Of a stretch of DNA of 63,992 nucleotides, positions 1-7,886 are shown in pieces. A program made the translations under genes and the position numbers. Location of the stretch: assembly GCA_017557345.1 (NCBI GenBank), contig JAFYZR010000092.1, forward strand, positions 1-63,992, in the 5' to 3' direction. The number at the start of each line of letters is the position of its first letter. Positions within the stretch are counted from its first letter, which is position 1. This DNA is from Paludibacteraceae bacterium (GTDB lineage: Bacteria > Bacteroidota > Bacteroidia > Bacteroidales > Paludibacteraceae). Below the pieces are notes generated by a model. That model made no database searches and was not told where the DNA came from. It saw nothing but the letters and a program-made list of their open reading frames with translations.

Positions 1-208
1 AACATAAAAAATATTCTTTAATCAAATCGTAAAATAAATATTTGCTCATAAAGCGCTATATATCAGCAAGATATAAGTAGGCTAAATACAATTAACGCAT
101 CACTAGTATCAATTAATTATAATTAATTATACTTTAAAATACTTTGAGACAAGTAACATGCAAAAATAAAATTCGATCAATGTAACTTTTAACCTTTTTT
201 GTCTTATA

Positions 209-273
209 GCCTGTATTTATTTTGCGTGTTTTTTAAAAAAGATACAAGCTAAACCAGCAAAAAAAATACAGGC
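209..273. repeat. Long imperfect inverted repeat
   Basis: Arms at 209-225 (GCCTGTATTTATTTTGC) and 257-273 pair at 16 of 17 positions. A second, nested pairing (TAGCcTGTAT with ATACAaGCTA) could compete with it. It lies beyond the 3' end of the BspA-like gene, so it may end that transcript, or it may belong to something left of the window. The rest of 1-308 is very AT-rich and I see no gene in it. Confidence 0.5.
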
Positions 274-309
274 AAAAAAGAAAAGCGCCTACCGAAGCAG
301 ACACTTTTT

Positions 310-358
310 GGTGTATGGTGTACGGTGTACAGTGTACGGTGTAGGGTGTATGGTGTAC
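310..358. repeat. 7-bp tandem array, 7 units (GGTGTAC)
   Basis: Seven consecutive heptamers of the form GGTGTAC, with variants ending in T or G and one beginning with A. The array stops 3 bp short of the stop codon of the BspA-like gene at 362. An array with the same unit and the same copy number lies at 62957-63005 behind the other BspA-like gene. Confidence 0.95.
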
Positions 359-361
359 GGT

Positions 362-3300
362 TTATTTCACCTCTTGTCCGGTGACGGTATATACCTTATC
401 GCCACGGAGGATGAAGATTTGATTATCTTTGATAATCTTATGGGTTACGGGTAATTGGTCATTGGTGATTTGGTCAATGTCCGTTGCAACGCCAGTAGTT
501 GTGAACTCACCGGTATAAGAGGCAAGAACCGTTTCTTGGCTATCCTTTGCTGTGAGACTGAAAGCATAGTGTGTAGCACTATTTAAGCCCGTAACGGTAA
601 ACTGCAATCCATTTGCTACTTGTTTCGCTGCAAGCGGTTGGGATTGCCTATCGCGAGAAGGCGCGAAAGCGATACCAATCAATTGACCGTTGCCATTGAA
701 GATCAACGTGCAGAAAACGACGCCATCTTTTGTTATTTGAATGGTATAACTTGCTGCATTGTCGTCTGTCGGCCAAGTCATTGTCGCGGTATTGTCCGTT
801 GTTTCAACAGTCACTTCATCTGTAGAGGTTGTCGCTTCTTCTGCGCCAATTGGTTCTACATAGAAGAACTCGCTCCAACCAGTGGCCGCTTTGTACATAT
901 CTACAGACGAAGCCAAAACATGCAGAGTACATTCAAATTTCTCTACGCCATCAAATGTATTGCTATAGACCGTAGTCGGTGTCGGGCGATAGTTATAAAT
1001 AGCGGTAAGGTTCTCGCAGTTATAGAATGCCTGCTCGCCTATTTTCTTAACATCTTCGCTAATAATCAATGTTTTCAAATTAGAGCAGTTAGCAAAAGCA
1101 CTCGCACCAACTTCTGTGACTCCTTTTTCAAAGATGACTTGTTGCAGTGCCGTACGTGCTTCTACACCACATTGGATGTTTTGCGCGAAAATACCATTTC
1201 CGCTAATCGTCAAAGCCTTTGCTGTCGGGTCGTATCTCCAAGTAAGCGCCCAATCGTTTCCGCACGTGCCCGTTCTATCCACAGCAAATTCGGCAGTAAA
1301 GGTGGTGTCTTTGGTGATAACAAAACTACGCAAGTTTGTTTTGAGACCATCTGACCATTGCACGAAATGATAACCGTAATTCGGGATGGCGGTAATCGTC
1401 ACTTCGTCCAAATATTCGGCTTGTGAATTGCCGTCTATATAACCTTGGTCGGAGTTACATTGTTTGGTAATGCTATAGAGGTTCTTCTCAAAAACAGCAT
1501 AGTAAGTTTTATTTTCCGTGACGGTTATGGTTCGCGGATTGGAATAGTCTCCATCGTTCCAATAAGCGAAATGGTAACCGTAATTAGCGGTCGCGGAGAT
1601 TTGCATCTCATCTAAATATAGAGCAGATCCATCACCGGCTGCTGAACCCCATGCTGGGTTGGAAGAGGCTGTAGCAATGGAATAGGTGTTCTTGGCAAAC
1701 TCAGCAGTAAAGGTAGTGTCTTTGGTGATAGCAAAACTGCGCGGATTGTCAGTATTATCATCATTCCATCGTACAAAATGATAACCATAGTTTGGAATGG
1801 CTTCAATAGTTACCTCGTCCAAATATTCTGCTTGCGAGTTGCCGTCGATATAACCTTGTTCGGAGTTACATTGTTTGGTAATGCTATAGAGGTTCTTCTC
1901 AAAAACAGCATAGTAAGTTTTATTTTCCGTGACGGTCAAAGTTCGCGGATTGGAATAGTCTCCATCGTTCCAATAAGCGAAATGATAGCCGTAATTGGCT
2001 ATTGCTGAAATTTCCAACTCATCCAGATATAGAGCGGAACCATCACCTGCTGTTGAACCCCAATCTGGATTAGCAGACTCGGTTGCAATTGTATATTCAT
2101 TCTTTGCAAACTCTGCAGTAAAAGTTATGTCCTCTTCAGGAATCAATTCAATTTGGCGTGGATTCGTAGTTATTCCGTCATTCCACTGGACAAAATGATA
2201 ACCATAGTTAGCCATTGCTTCAATAATTGTGCTGTCGCTACAAAGTGTCAAATCTTGTGAATGACTTACAGTTCCTGCATCATTAATATTGATTGCAAGG
2301 TGTAAATGTGGGTTACCCTCGGTCTGTTTCATTAGCGATGCATACTGCCTCCATCCGTCAGCAGCTTTATATGCTTCTAATGTCCCGCTACCACATACAT
2401 AGATATTAGAAAGATTGGAGCACTCATAGAATGCAGAGGATTCCAATGATGGCGGAACTTCTGCAATTATACAGAGGTTAGTAAGACCGTAGCAATACTG
2501 GAAAGCACCTGCTCCAATGTTTGTGACACTGTTGGGAATAGTAATGCTTGTCAAACCGGTGCACCGACCGAAAGCATACTCTCCAATGCTTGTGACACTA
2601 TTTGGAATAGTTATACTCGTTAGATCGATGCAGAATCTGAAAGCATTAGTTCCAATCCACTTAGTCCATTCTTTTATGGTGTATGTAGATAATGTATCGT
2701 CCACCACCTCTACTAGATAAGTATCTGCATAACGGATATTATTTTCAACGGGCAAACTTGTACAGCCAGAAAAAGCATTCTCTCCAATGCTTGTGACACT
2801 GTTGGGGATAGTAATACTCGTCAAACCGGTGCAATCCTGGAAAGCACCTGCTCCAATGCTTGTGACACTGTTGGGGATAGTAATACTCGTCAAACCGGTG
2901 CAACCATAGAAAGCATCGCCTCCAATCCATCTTGTTCCTTCTTTTATGGTATATGTAGATAATATTTTGTCCACAGCCCCCACTAAATATGTATCTGCAT
3001 AGCGGATATTATTTTCAACGGGCAAACTTGTACAGCCAGAAAAAGCATTCTCTCCAATGCTTGTGACACTATTGCCAAGAATCACACTCGTTAGACCAGT
3101 GCAATCATAGAAAGCATAATCTCCAATGCTTGTGACACTTTCGGGAATTGTTACACTCGTCAGACTGTTGCAATACTGGAAAGCACCTGCTCCAATGCTT
3201 GTGACACTGTTGGGAATCTCAATACTTGTCAAATTGGTGCACATAGGGAAAGCAACAGTGCCTATCCATTTTGTTCCTTCTTTTATGGTATATGTAGATA

Positions 3301-4588
3301 ATGTTTTGTCCACAGCCCCCACTAAATATGTATCTGCATAGCGGATATTATTTTCAACGGGCAAACTTGTACAGCCAAAAAAAGCATACTCTCCAATGCT
3401 TGTGACACTATTGGGAATCTCAACACTTGTCAAACCGGTGCAACCATAGAAAGCTTCTCTTCCAATGCTTGTAACGCTGTTAGGAATGTCGATAGTTCCC
3501 GTTGCTGCCGTTGAACAATCTATAAGATTTGTTTTCGTAATATCACTATACACCAACCATCCTTCCGCATAGCCGTTTACACATCTTGCGCCCCAAGGAG
3601 TACCCATTGCTTCTCCAAAATAAACAATATTAGGAACGTTATAAAAAGCACCTGCTCCAATGCTTGTGACACTATTGGGAATCTCAACACTTGTCAAACC
3701 GGTGCAACCATAGAAAGCAGAACCTCCAATGCTAGTGACGCTATTAGGAATTTCAATACTCGTTAGGCTTGTGCAACCATAGAAAGCAGAACCTCCAATG
3801 CTTGTAACGCCACTACCAACAGTTACACTCATCAGCTTCCTACAACCTATGAAAGCCGAACCGCCAATACTTGTAACACTGTTGCCAATTGTCACAATTT
3901 TCAGATTGGGACAATATCCGAAAGCACTTTCCCCAATACTTGTAACACTATTCGGAATAGTAATGCTCGTCAGGGAGTTGCACGCATAGAAAGCGTCCTC
4001 TCCAATATTTGTGACACTATTAGGAATGATTGTATTTTTACATCCTAAAATAAGTTTACATGAAGATGTTTCTATGATAGCATTGCAATTATCTCTACTA
4101 TCATATTTTGTATTAGCATTGTCAACCACAATACTTGTTAGGTTGATACATTGATAGAATGCCCTATCTCCAATACTTGTGACACCGTTTGGGATAGTAA
4201 TTTGTGTCAAATAACGGCAATTCAAGAAAGCTCCTTCTCCAATGCTTGTGACACTGTTGGGAATTTCAATAGAGGTCAAACCGAAGCAATAAGCGAAAGC
4301 ATCACTTCCAATGCTTGTGACACTGTTACCAATAGTCACACTCGTCAGACCAGAGCAATTATAGAAAGCAGAACTTCCAATGCTGGTGACACTAAAAGTT
4401 TGAGCATTGTATTCAACGGAAGAAGGGATAATTACATCACCGGAATAGCTAGGATCTTTTGATGTTACTTCTGCCGTTAGTTCCGTCTCATTTAGATTGT
4501 ACGCAATACCATTTATTTCAACGGATGCATTGATAATATCCAAACTGGTTGTAAGCGCGAGGAAAAGAGTGAAGAGTTTTGTTTTCAT
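362..4588 (-). CDS. BspA-like leucine-rich repeat surface protein with T9SS-like C-terminus
   Basis: The 1408-aa protein has an N-terminal secretion signal (about 1-22), then many 23-residue BspA/LRR_5 repeats of the pattern SVTSIGxxAFxxCxxLTSIxIPN (about 60-740). Three copies of a SLPVENNIRYADTYLV module interrupt them. From about 770 to 1100 come five roughly 68-residue repeats with the ANYGYHF.WNDG signature, resembling InlB/Listeria-Bacteroides repeats. A short LRR block, a fibronectin-III-like region and the tail ILRGDKVYTVTGQEVK follow. The tail resembles that of the other BspA-like protein and probably serves T9SS export. Known relatives are adhesins; the ligand here is unknown. It starts 6 bp after the GIY-YIG gene stops, so the two are probably co-transcribed. 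Confidence 0.9.
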   Translation of the reverse strand: MKTKLFTLFLALTTSLDIINASVEINGIAYNLNETELTAEVTSKDPSYSGDVIIPSSVEYNAQTFSVTSIGSSAFYNCSGLTSVTIGNSVTSIGSDAFAYCFGLTSIEIPNSVTSIGEGAFLNCRYLTQITIPNGVTSIGDRAFYQCINLTSIVVDNANTKYDSRDNCNAIIETSSCKLILGCKNTIIPNSVTNIGEDAFYACNSLTSITIPNSVTSIGESAFGYCPNLKIVTIGNSVTSIGGSAFIGCRKLMSVTVGSGVTSIGGSAFYGCTSLTSIEIPNSVTSIGGSAFYGCTGLTSVEIPNSVTSIGAGAFYNVPNIVYFGEAMGTPWGARCVNGYAEGWLVYSDITKTNLIDCSTAATGTIDIPNSVTSIGREAFYGCTGLTSVEIPNSVTSIGEYAFFGCTSLPVENNIRYADTYLVGAVDKTLSTYTIKEGTKWIGTVAFPMCTNLTSIEIPNSVTSIGAGAFQYCNSLTSVTIPESVTSIGDYAFYDCTGLTSVILGNSVTSIGENAFSGCTSLPVENNIRYADTYLVGAVDKILSTYTIKEGTRWIGGDAFYGCTGLTSITIPNSVTSIGAGAFQDCTGLTSITIPNSVTSIGENAFSGCTSLPVENNIRYADTYLVEVVDDTLSTYTIKEWTKWIGTNAFRFCIDLTSITIPNSVTSIGEYAFGRCTGLTSITIPNSVTNIGAGAFQYCYGLTNLCIIAEVPPSLESSAFYECSNLSNIYVCGSGTLEAYKAADGWRQYASLMKQTEGNPHLHLAININDAGTVSHSQDLTLCSDSTIIEAMANYGYHFVQWNDGITTNPRQIELIPEEDITFTAEFAKNEYTIATESANPDWGSTAGDGSALYLDELEISAIANYGYHFAYWNDGDYSNPRTLTVTENKTYYAVFEKNLYSITKQCNSEQGYIDGNSQAEYLDEVTIEAIPNYGYHFVRWNDDNTDNPRSFAITKDTTFTAEFAKNTYSIATASSNPAWGSAAGDGSALYLDEMQISATANYGYHFAYWNDGDYSNPRTITVTENKTYYAVFEKNLYSITKQCNSDQGYIDGNSQAEYLDEVTITAIPNYGYHFVQWSDGLKTNLRSFVITKDTTFTAEFAVDRTGTCGNDWALTWRYDPTAKALTISGNGIFAQNIQCGVEARTALQQVIFEKGVTEVGASAFANCSNLKTLIISEDVKKIGEQAFYNCENLTAIYNYRPTPTTVYSNTFDGVEKFECTLHVLASSVDMYKAATGWSEFFYVEPIGAEEATTSTDEVTVETTDNTATMTWPTDDNAASYTIQITKDGVVFCTLIFNGNGQLIGIAFAPSRDRQSQPLAAKQVANGLQFTVTGLNSATHYAFSLTAKDSQETVLASYTGEFTTTGVATDIDQITNDQLPVTHKIIKDNQIFILRGDKVYTVTGQEVK
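1450..1936 (-). repeat. Intragenic 411-bp period duplication in the BspA-like gene
   Basis: Bases 1450-1525 and 1861-1936 are identical over 76 bp and sit 411 bp apart, which is 137 codons or two protein repeat units. The flanks are also highly similar. This is a recent duplication that could expand or contract by recombination without breaking the reading frame. Confidence 0.85.
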
Positions 4589-4594
4589 ATTTGA

Positions 4595-5356
4595 CTAGAT
4601 TTTTGACTGATACAATACAGGGTTACTTATTCCTTTTTTAGTATATCTTTTAGGAAGCAGTTTATGCATATAACGTTTGATAATCGTTTTATCTAATTTA
4701 TTATCAAGTTCAACAGCATCAAACTCATATCTGCCTGGTATGGAACTGCGTTTCCATTTAACATCTTTAAATATGCCCACTACCTCGCTATCGAGACTCA
4801 CTAAAACATATTTATATTGTTGCGCCTTTTTTGGATCAATAACCCATGCTTTTCGCGCGGTTTTATACACATCATCAGAATGACTTTTTAGTACTTTTTG
4901 ACGTATCTTAATAATTATATATTCATTTGCTTCTGCTTTTCTGTCGTTAAAAGCACGCATACCGAACTTTTCTTGCAGTGCTGATGCTTCTATCGCTCCT
5001 CGATCCCAATGATGACCTAACTGAATATTTGTCAAAGATGTATATGCATCTATAAGAGCTGCCTCTACCTCAAAAGCTGTTTTTTCATCCAACCCCCATC
5101 TGTGTATAACCATATTGACCTTTAAACCAGATTTATGGATATTACGAATCTGCCTGATTTTGGCAGACACTTCGTCTTCATCTTTTTCCAAATAAGAGTC
5201 ACCTTCATATGCTTTAAGAGCATCTTTTGCATGTGCAAAAACTCTATTATTCTTTCCTTTTCCCACATAAAAAGTACTTCCCGTTCTTGGATCTACAAGG
5301 CGGTACACATAATAATTCAATTTTTTACATGCAGACTTGCTAAATTTGTCCCCCAT
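4595..5356 (-). CDS. GIY-YIG nuclease domain protein (LEM-3-like)
   Basis: A 253-aa protein. Residues 15-40 hold the GIY-YIG core in the form YYVYRL followed by FYVGKGKNNR, and an acidic position in FEVEAALID near residue 104 fits the metal-binding Glu. This arrangement matches the LEM3-like GIY-YIG subfamily, whose members cut DNA. The C-terminal half (about 140-253) is lysine-rich and I do not recognise it. It lies 6 bp upstream of the BspA-like gene on the same strand. Its biological role is not shown by the sequence; defence or a mobile-element remnant are both possible. Confidence 0.75.
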   Translation of the reverse strand: MGDKFSKSACKKLNYYVYRLVDPRTGSTFYVGKGKNNRVFAHAKDALKAYEGDSYLEKDEDEVSAKIRQIRNIHKSGLKVNMVIHRWGLDEKTAFEVEAALIDAYTSLTNIQLGHHWDRGAIEASALQEKFGMRAFNDRKAEANEYIIIKIRQKVLKSHSDDVYKTARKAWVIDPKKAQQYKYVLVSLDSEVVGIFKDVKWKRSSIPGRYEFDAVELDNKLDKTIIKRYMHKLLPKRYTKKGISNPVLYQSKI

Positions 5357-5375
5357 AGTATTAACATTTTAGTTT

Positions 5376-5403
5376 GCCTCCATTTTGATATTAGGCAGGA
5401 GGC
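5376..5403 (-). other. Hairpin in the leader of the GIY-YIG gene
   Basis: GCCTCC and GGAGGC form a perfect 6-bp stem with a 16-nt loop, about 20 nt before the ATG at 5356. It could affect translation or mark a transcript end. No typical -7 box is evident nearby. Confidence 0.4.
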
Positions 5404-5550
5404 GTTTTCCATTGTGTTAGGTTTTTTTGATTTCTAGATTTCTGGACCGCTAGCGCTATTCTGGACATTCTGGATAATCTTGGGCGATGCCATATATACA
5501 CGAAAAGCGCAGACGATTCTTATCTCATTCAGAGGCTGTAGGATGCCCGT

Positions 5551-5609
5551 ATAGCAGATAAGTCACGCCCACGCTAAACATGGGCGTTTGGCTGACTTAT
5601 TTTGGCTAT
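5551..5609. repeat. Strong palindromic intergenic element
   Basis: Stacked stems pair ATAGC/GCTAT, AGATAAGTCA/TGACTTATTT (one G-U) and CGCCCA/TGGGCG around a 9-nt loop, with a short bulge (TTTGGC) on one side. The surrounding 5410-5755 has no convincing gene; open frames there are short and lack starts. From memory, similar palindromes recur between genes in uncultured Bacteroidales and produce spurious peptide annotations. That recollection was not checked. Confidence 0.7.
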
Positions 5610-5755
5610 ACTTTGAAACTTCCTACATTTCTGAATGCCAAATAAATAGCAAACGCTAAATTTCTCACCCTTTCGGGTTCGATTATTTCCAATATGTCAT
5701 CCCATTTAACGTCTAAGATCTGACGGCTCGCGATTATTATCCCACGGGCGGGAGG

Positions 5756-5908
5756 TTAGATTTCTACGGTATTAGGATCTATATACTGCACAACGCCATT
5801 CTCGCTAAAAATAAGTGGTTGGTTGTCTCTACGATGCTGTTCTACTACTTTGCGATAAGTTATTCGCAAACCTTCCTTTACTTTAGATTCAAATTCACGT
5901 TCGCTCAT
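5756..5908 (-). CDS. Small 50-aa partner of the zeta-like kinase (possible antitoxin)
   Basis: The 50-aa product begins MSEREFESKVKEGL and ends QYIDPNTVEI, then TAA. Its ATG overlaps the TGA of the upstream kinase gene in an ATGA arrangement (5905-5908), which strongly suggests translational coupling. The N-terminal half is charged and helical; the C-terminal half (PLIFSENGVVQYIDP) looks like a short beta hairpin. It does not look like the classical epsilon antitoxin. By position it is a candidate antidote or accessory subunit of the kinase, but function is inferred only from the coupling. Confidence 0.8.
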   Translation of the reverse strand: MSEREFESKVKEGLRITYRKVVEQHRRDNQPLIFSENGVVQYIDPNTVEI

Positions 5909-6483
5909 AGTATATGTGTTAATTGATTCCACATTTTTTTGTCATAAACTACCAATTCTTCCGTTTCGGCAGTCTGTTTTGCCACTAATTTTGCCTGACC
6001 TTCAGCATTATTCCAAATGGTCACACTATCACAAATAGGCAAGTAAAGATTTATCAAGTTATCAATGCCTCTTTTAAAACGGCGACGGATAACATCTTCC
6101 GGAATGTCGTGTCCTCCATTGCTTACTCGCTGTGCCACACGTTGGATGGCTTGTTCGGGTGTTTCCAGACAGAAAAACAGCAGATGCACTTTATATCCCA
6201 ATGCTTGTGCACGTTTTATAAGTTGAACATACGATCGGGTAGCAAGAGTAGTCTCCAAGCCAAAATCCGCCTTTTGTGCCAAGAGTTCTTCTACGCGTTC
6301 CAACATAATACGTGCAGCCTGGATATCTACTATATCCGGAGCAAAAGGTGATAAACCGCGAGCTATCTCATCCGCATTCACAAAATTAACACAACCCAAC
6401 ATCTCAGGCAGCAAAGTGTAAGATGCGGTGGTCTTACCTGCACCATTTGGACCTGCAATAATATATAAATTAGGTTTACTCAT
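5905..6483 (-). CDS. Zeta-toxin/COG4185-family P-loop kinase
   Basis: A 192-aa protein with Walker A GPNGAGKTT at residues 11-19, FVNADEIA, a DFGLETTLA stretch and the basic motif HDIPEDVIRRRFKRG. These are hallmarks of zeta-like/COG4185 ATPases; classical zeta toxins phosphorylate UDP-N-acetyl sugars, but the substrate of the COG4185 branch is not settled. The start at 6483 (MSKPNLY) is preferred over an upstream ATG at 6582, because that longer frame would run through the promoter at 6509-6540. It is followed by a coupled 50-aa gene, so this is a two-gene cassette. Confidence 0.85.
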   Translation of the reverse strand: MSKPNLYIIAGPNGAGKTTASYTLLPEMLGCVNFVNADEIARGLSPFAPDIVDIQAARIMLERVEELLAQKADFGLETTLATRSYVQLIKRAQALGYKVHLLFFCLETPEQAIQRVAQRVSNGGHDIPEDVIRRRFKRGIDNLINLYLPICDSVTIWNNAEGQAKLVAKQTAETEELVVYDKKMWNQLTHIL

Positions 6484-6508
6484 TCTGTGCCAATCACCTT
6501 TGCGGCTG

Positions 6509-6540
6509 CAAAGGTACGAAAAAAAAATGACATATGCAAA
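6509..6540 (-). promoter_or_regulatory. Bacteroidetes-type promoter for the kinase cassette
   Basis: On the minus strand TTTGCATATG (-33) is followed by TACCTTTGC (-7), about 25 nt ahead of the ATG at 6483. Confidence 0.85.
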
Positions 6541-6619
6541 TAAAAATGCGATTTTCTTATCCTGAGGAACGATAAATGGCATTTTTCGATTAGTGATTAG
6601 GGAATTAGTGATATTTTTC

Positions 6620-6650
6620 TTGCATATTCGAAAAAAAAGCAGTACTTTTG
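6620..6650 (+). promoter_or_regulatory. Bacteroidetes-type promoter for the thioesterase
   Basis: TTGCATATTCG at 6620 and TACTTTTG at 6643-6650 form the -33/-7 pair. The expected transcript start, about 6656, lies after an upstream ATG at 6648, so translation must begin at 6675. Just upstream, 6588-6612 carries a degenerate version of the 8-bp ATTAGnGA repeat seen at 7185-7240. Confidence 0.85.
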
Positions 6651-6674
6651 TCGTCGAAAATAAAAAGAACAGAA

Positions 6675-7178
6675 ATGAAACGAATCATCAATCCTTGGAC
6701 TCATACACCCGGATATAACTGTTTCGGCTGCAGTCCGGATAACCCGATAGGAACACGTATGCGCTTCTTTGAAGATGGAAATGAAATCATTTCCATTTGG
6801 CGTCCGACGCAAAACCATCAGTCATGGCTGAACACGCTTCATGGCGGTATTCAAGCCGTGCTGCTGGACGAAGTGTGCGGATGGGTTGTCTTTCATATTC
6901 TAAAGACCGCCGGTGTGACTGCCAAGATGGAAATGCGCTATCATAAGCCCGTTTCAACGCTTCAAGAATACATCAAACTGCGCGGTTTCCTAAAGGAAAT
7001 GCGGCGAAACGTGGCAATCGTGCAAGGCGAGTTATATTCCGCCGAAGGAGAGCTGCTTTGCGAGTGCACCTGCACTTATTTCACTTTCCCACAGGCCAAA
7101 GCACAAGAAACGATGGGGTATATACCATCGGAGGTGGAAGATCGGGATTATACCTGGGAAGAAGCGCTGAATCTGTAA
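6675..7178 (+). CDS. PaaI/4HBT-family hotdog-fold thioesterase
   Basis: A 167-aa protein. PGYNCFGCSPDNPIG near the N-terminus and LNTLHGGIQAVLLDEVCGW in the middle match the hotdog-fold acyl-CoA thioesterases with the HGG-x-D/E active region. The substrate cannot be read from sequence; housekeeping hydrolysis of acyl-CoA or aromatic-CoA is the usual family role. The start is placed at MKRIINPW because the promoter at 6620-6650 overlaps the longer alternative. It converges on the methyltransferase gene across the octamer repeat array. Confidence 0.85.
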   Translation: MKRIINPWTHTPGYNCFGCSPDNPIGTRMRFFEDGNEIISIWRPTQNHQSWLNTLHGGIQAVLLDEVCGWVVFHILKTAGVTAKMEMRYHKPVSTLQEYIKLRGFLKEMRRNVAIVQGELYSAEGELLCECTCTYFTFPQAKAQETMGYIPSEVEDRDYTWEEALNL

Positions 7179-7184
7179 CGATTA

Positions 7185-7240
7185 GCGAATTAGGGAGTTA
7201 GCGAATTAGCGAGTTAGGGAATTAGGGAATTAGGGAGTTA
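7185..7240. repeat. 8-bp tandem array, 7 units (GCGAATTA)
   Basis: Seven contiguous octamers start at 7185, 7193, 7201, 7209, 7217, 7225 and 7233, all fitting G[C/G]GA[A/G]TTA. The last unit supplies the stop codon of the methyltransferase on the minus strand. The same unit recurs at 62444-62482 and, degenerate, at 6588-6612. Confidence 0.95.
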
Positions 7241-7867
7241 GCGGATTTTACGAATAATCGTGAGACCGTCACGGATAGGGAGGATAACTTGCTCAAAGCG
7301 GTCATCCTCTTTTAATTTGTCATTAAATGCCCGCAAACCCAACGTCTGTTTATCTTTATCGTAAGCCGGATCAATAACATGCCCGTCCCAAAGCGTGTTA
7401 TCCGCCAATATGAATCCGCCAACCGGCACCAAAGGATAAACCAAATCCAGATATTCACAGTATTCCCGCTTATCCGCATCGATGAAAACCAAATCGAAAG
7501 TTGAGTTAAAAGTAGAAAGAATCTCTTTGCAATCACCTATAATCAGCTCAATCTTTTCGGCTAAAGGCGAGCGGGAAAGGTTGCGAAGGATGGTTTCCTG
7601 AAGCTCATCGTTGTGTTCGACGGTAATTAGTCGCCCGTTTTCGGTCAATCCTTCCGCCAGGCAAAGCGCGCTATAACCGGTAAAGGTGCCGAGTTCCAAA
7701 ATGCGATCTGGCCGAAGCATGTGGCTTATCATCGCGAGCGTGCGCCCTTGCACGTGCCCGCTTAACATGTGCGGGTTTAGAACATGAACGTGCGTATCGC
7801 GCGTGATAGACTGTAAGGCCTCATTTTCAGGCGTGCTGTGGTCGGAAATATACTCGTCAAGTGACAT
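7238..7867 (-). CDS. Class I SAM-dependent O-methyltransferase
   Basis: A 209-aa protein of the O-methyltransferase family 3 (catechol/caffeoyl-CoA type). Motif I ILELGTFTGYSALCLAEGL binds SAM; LITVEHND, LVFIDADKREYCEYLD and ILADNTLWDGHV carry the acidic and Asn residues that coordinate the divalent metal in this family. The start at 7867 (MSLDEYI) is favoured over 7909, because the minus-strand -7 box lies at 7887-7894. The natural substrate is unknown. Confidence 0.9.
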   Translation of the reverse strand: MSLDEYISDHSTPENEALQSITRDTHVHVLNPHMLSGHVQGRTLAMISHMLRPDRILELGTFTGYSALCLAEGLTENGRLITVEHNDELQETILRNLSRSPLAEKIELIIGDCKEILSTFNSTFDLVFIDADKREYCEYLDLVYPLVPVGGFILADNTLWDGHVIDPAYDKDKQTLGLRAFNDKLKEDDRFEQVILPIRDGLTIIRKIR

Positions 7868-7886
7868 AATGTTACAAAATTTGCCA

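Noticed and set aside
620-1354. Open frames on the plus strand inside the BspA-like gene
   Set aside because: They mirror the repeats of the minus-strand protein, have no promoter, and show unlikely composition (Cys/Arg-rich).
362-4588. CRISPR-like regular repeats in the BspA-like gene
   Set aside because: The repeats are in-frame LRR codons with diverged spacing, not identical repeats with unique spacers.
5520-5640. Short ORFs across the palindromic element (for example VGVTYLLYGHPTASE in one frame)
   Set aside because: They arise from the palindrome itself on both strands and lack promoters; such peptides look like spurious annotation.
5615-5755. Open frame on the minus strand after the 50-aa gene, ending LAFAIYLAFRNVGSFKV
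   Set aside because: It is in frame with the preceding TAA but has no ATG, and it belongs to the repeat region; I could not support it as a gene.
6483-6582. N-terminal extension of the zeta-like kinase
   Set aside because: It would be translated from DNA containing the gene's own promoter, and relatives begin near the SKPNLY segment.
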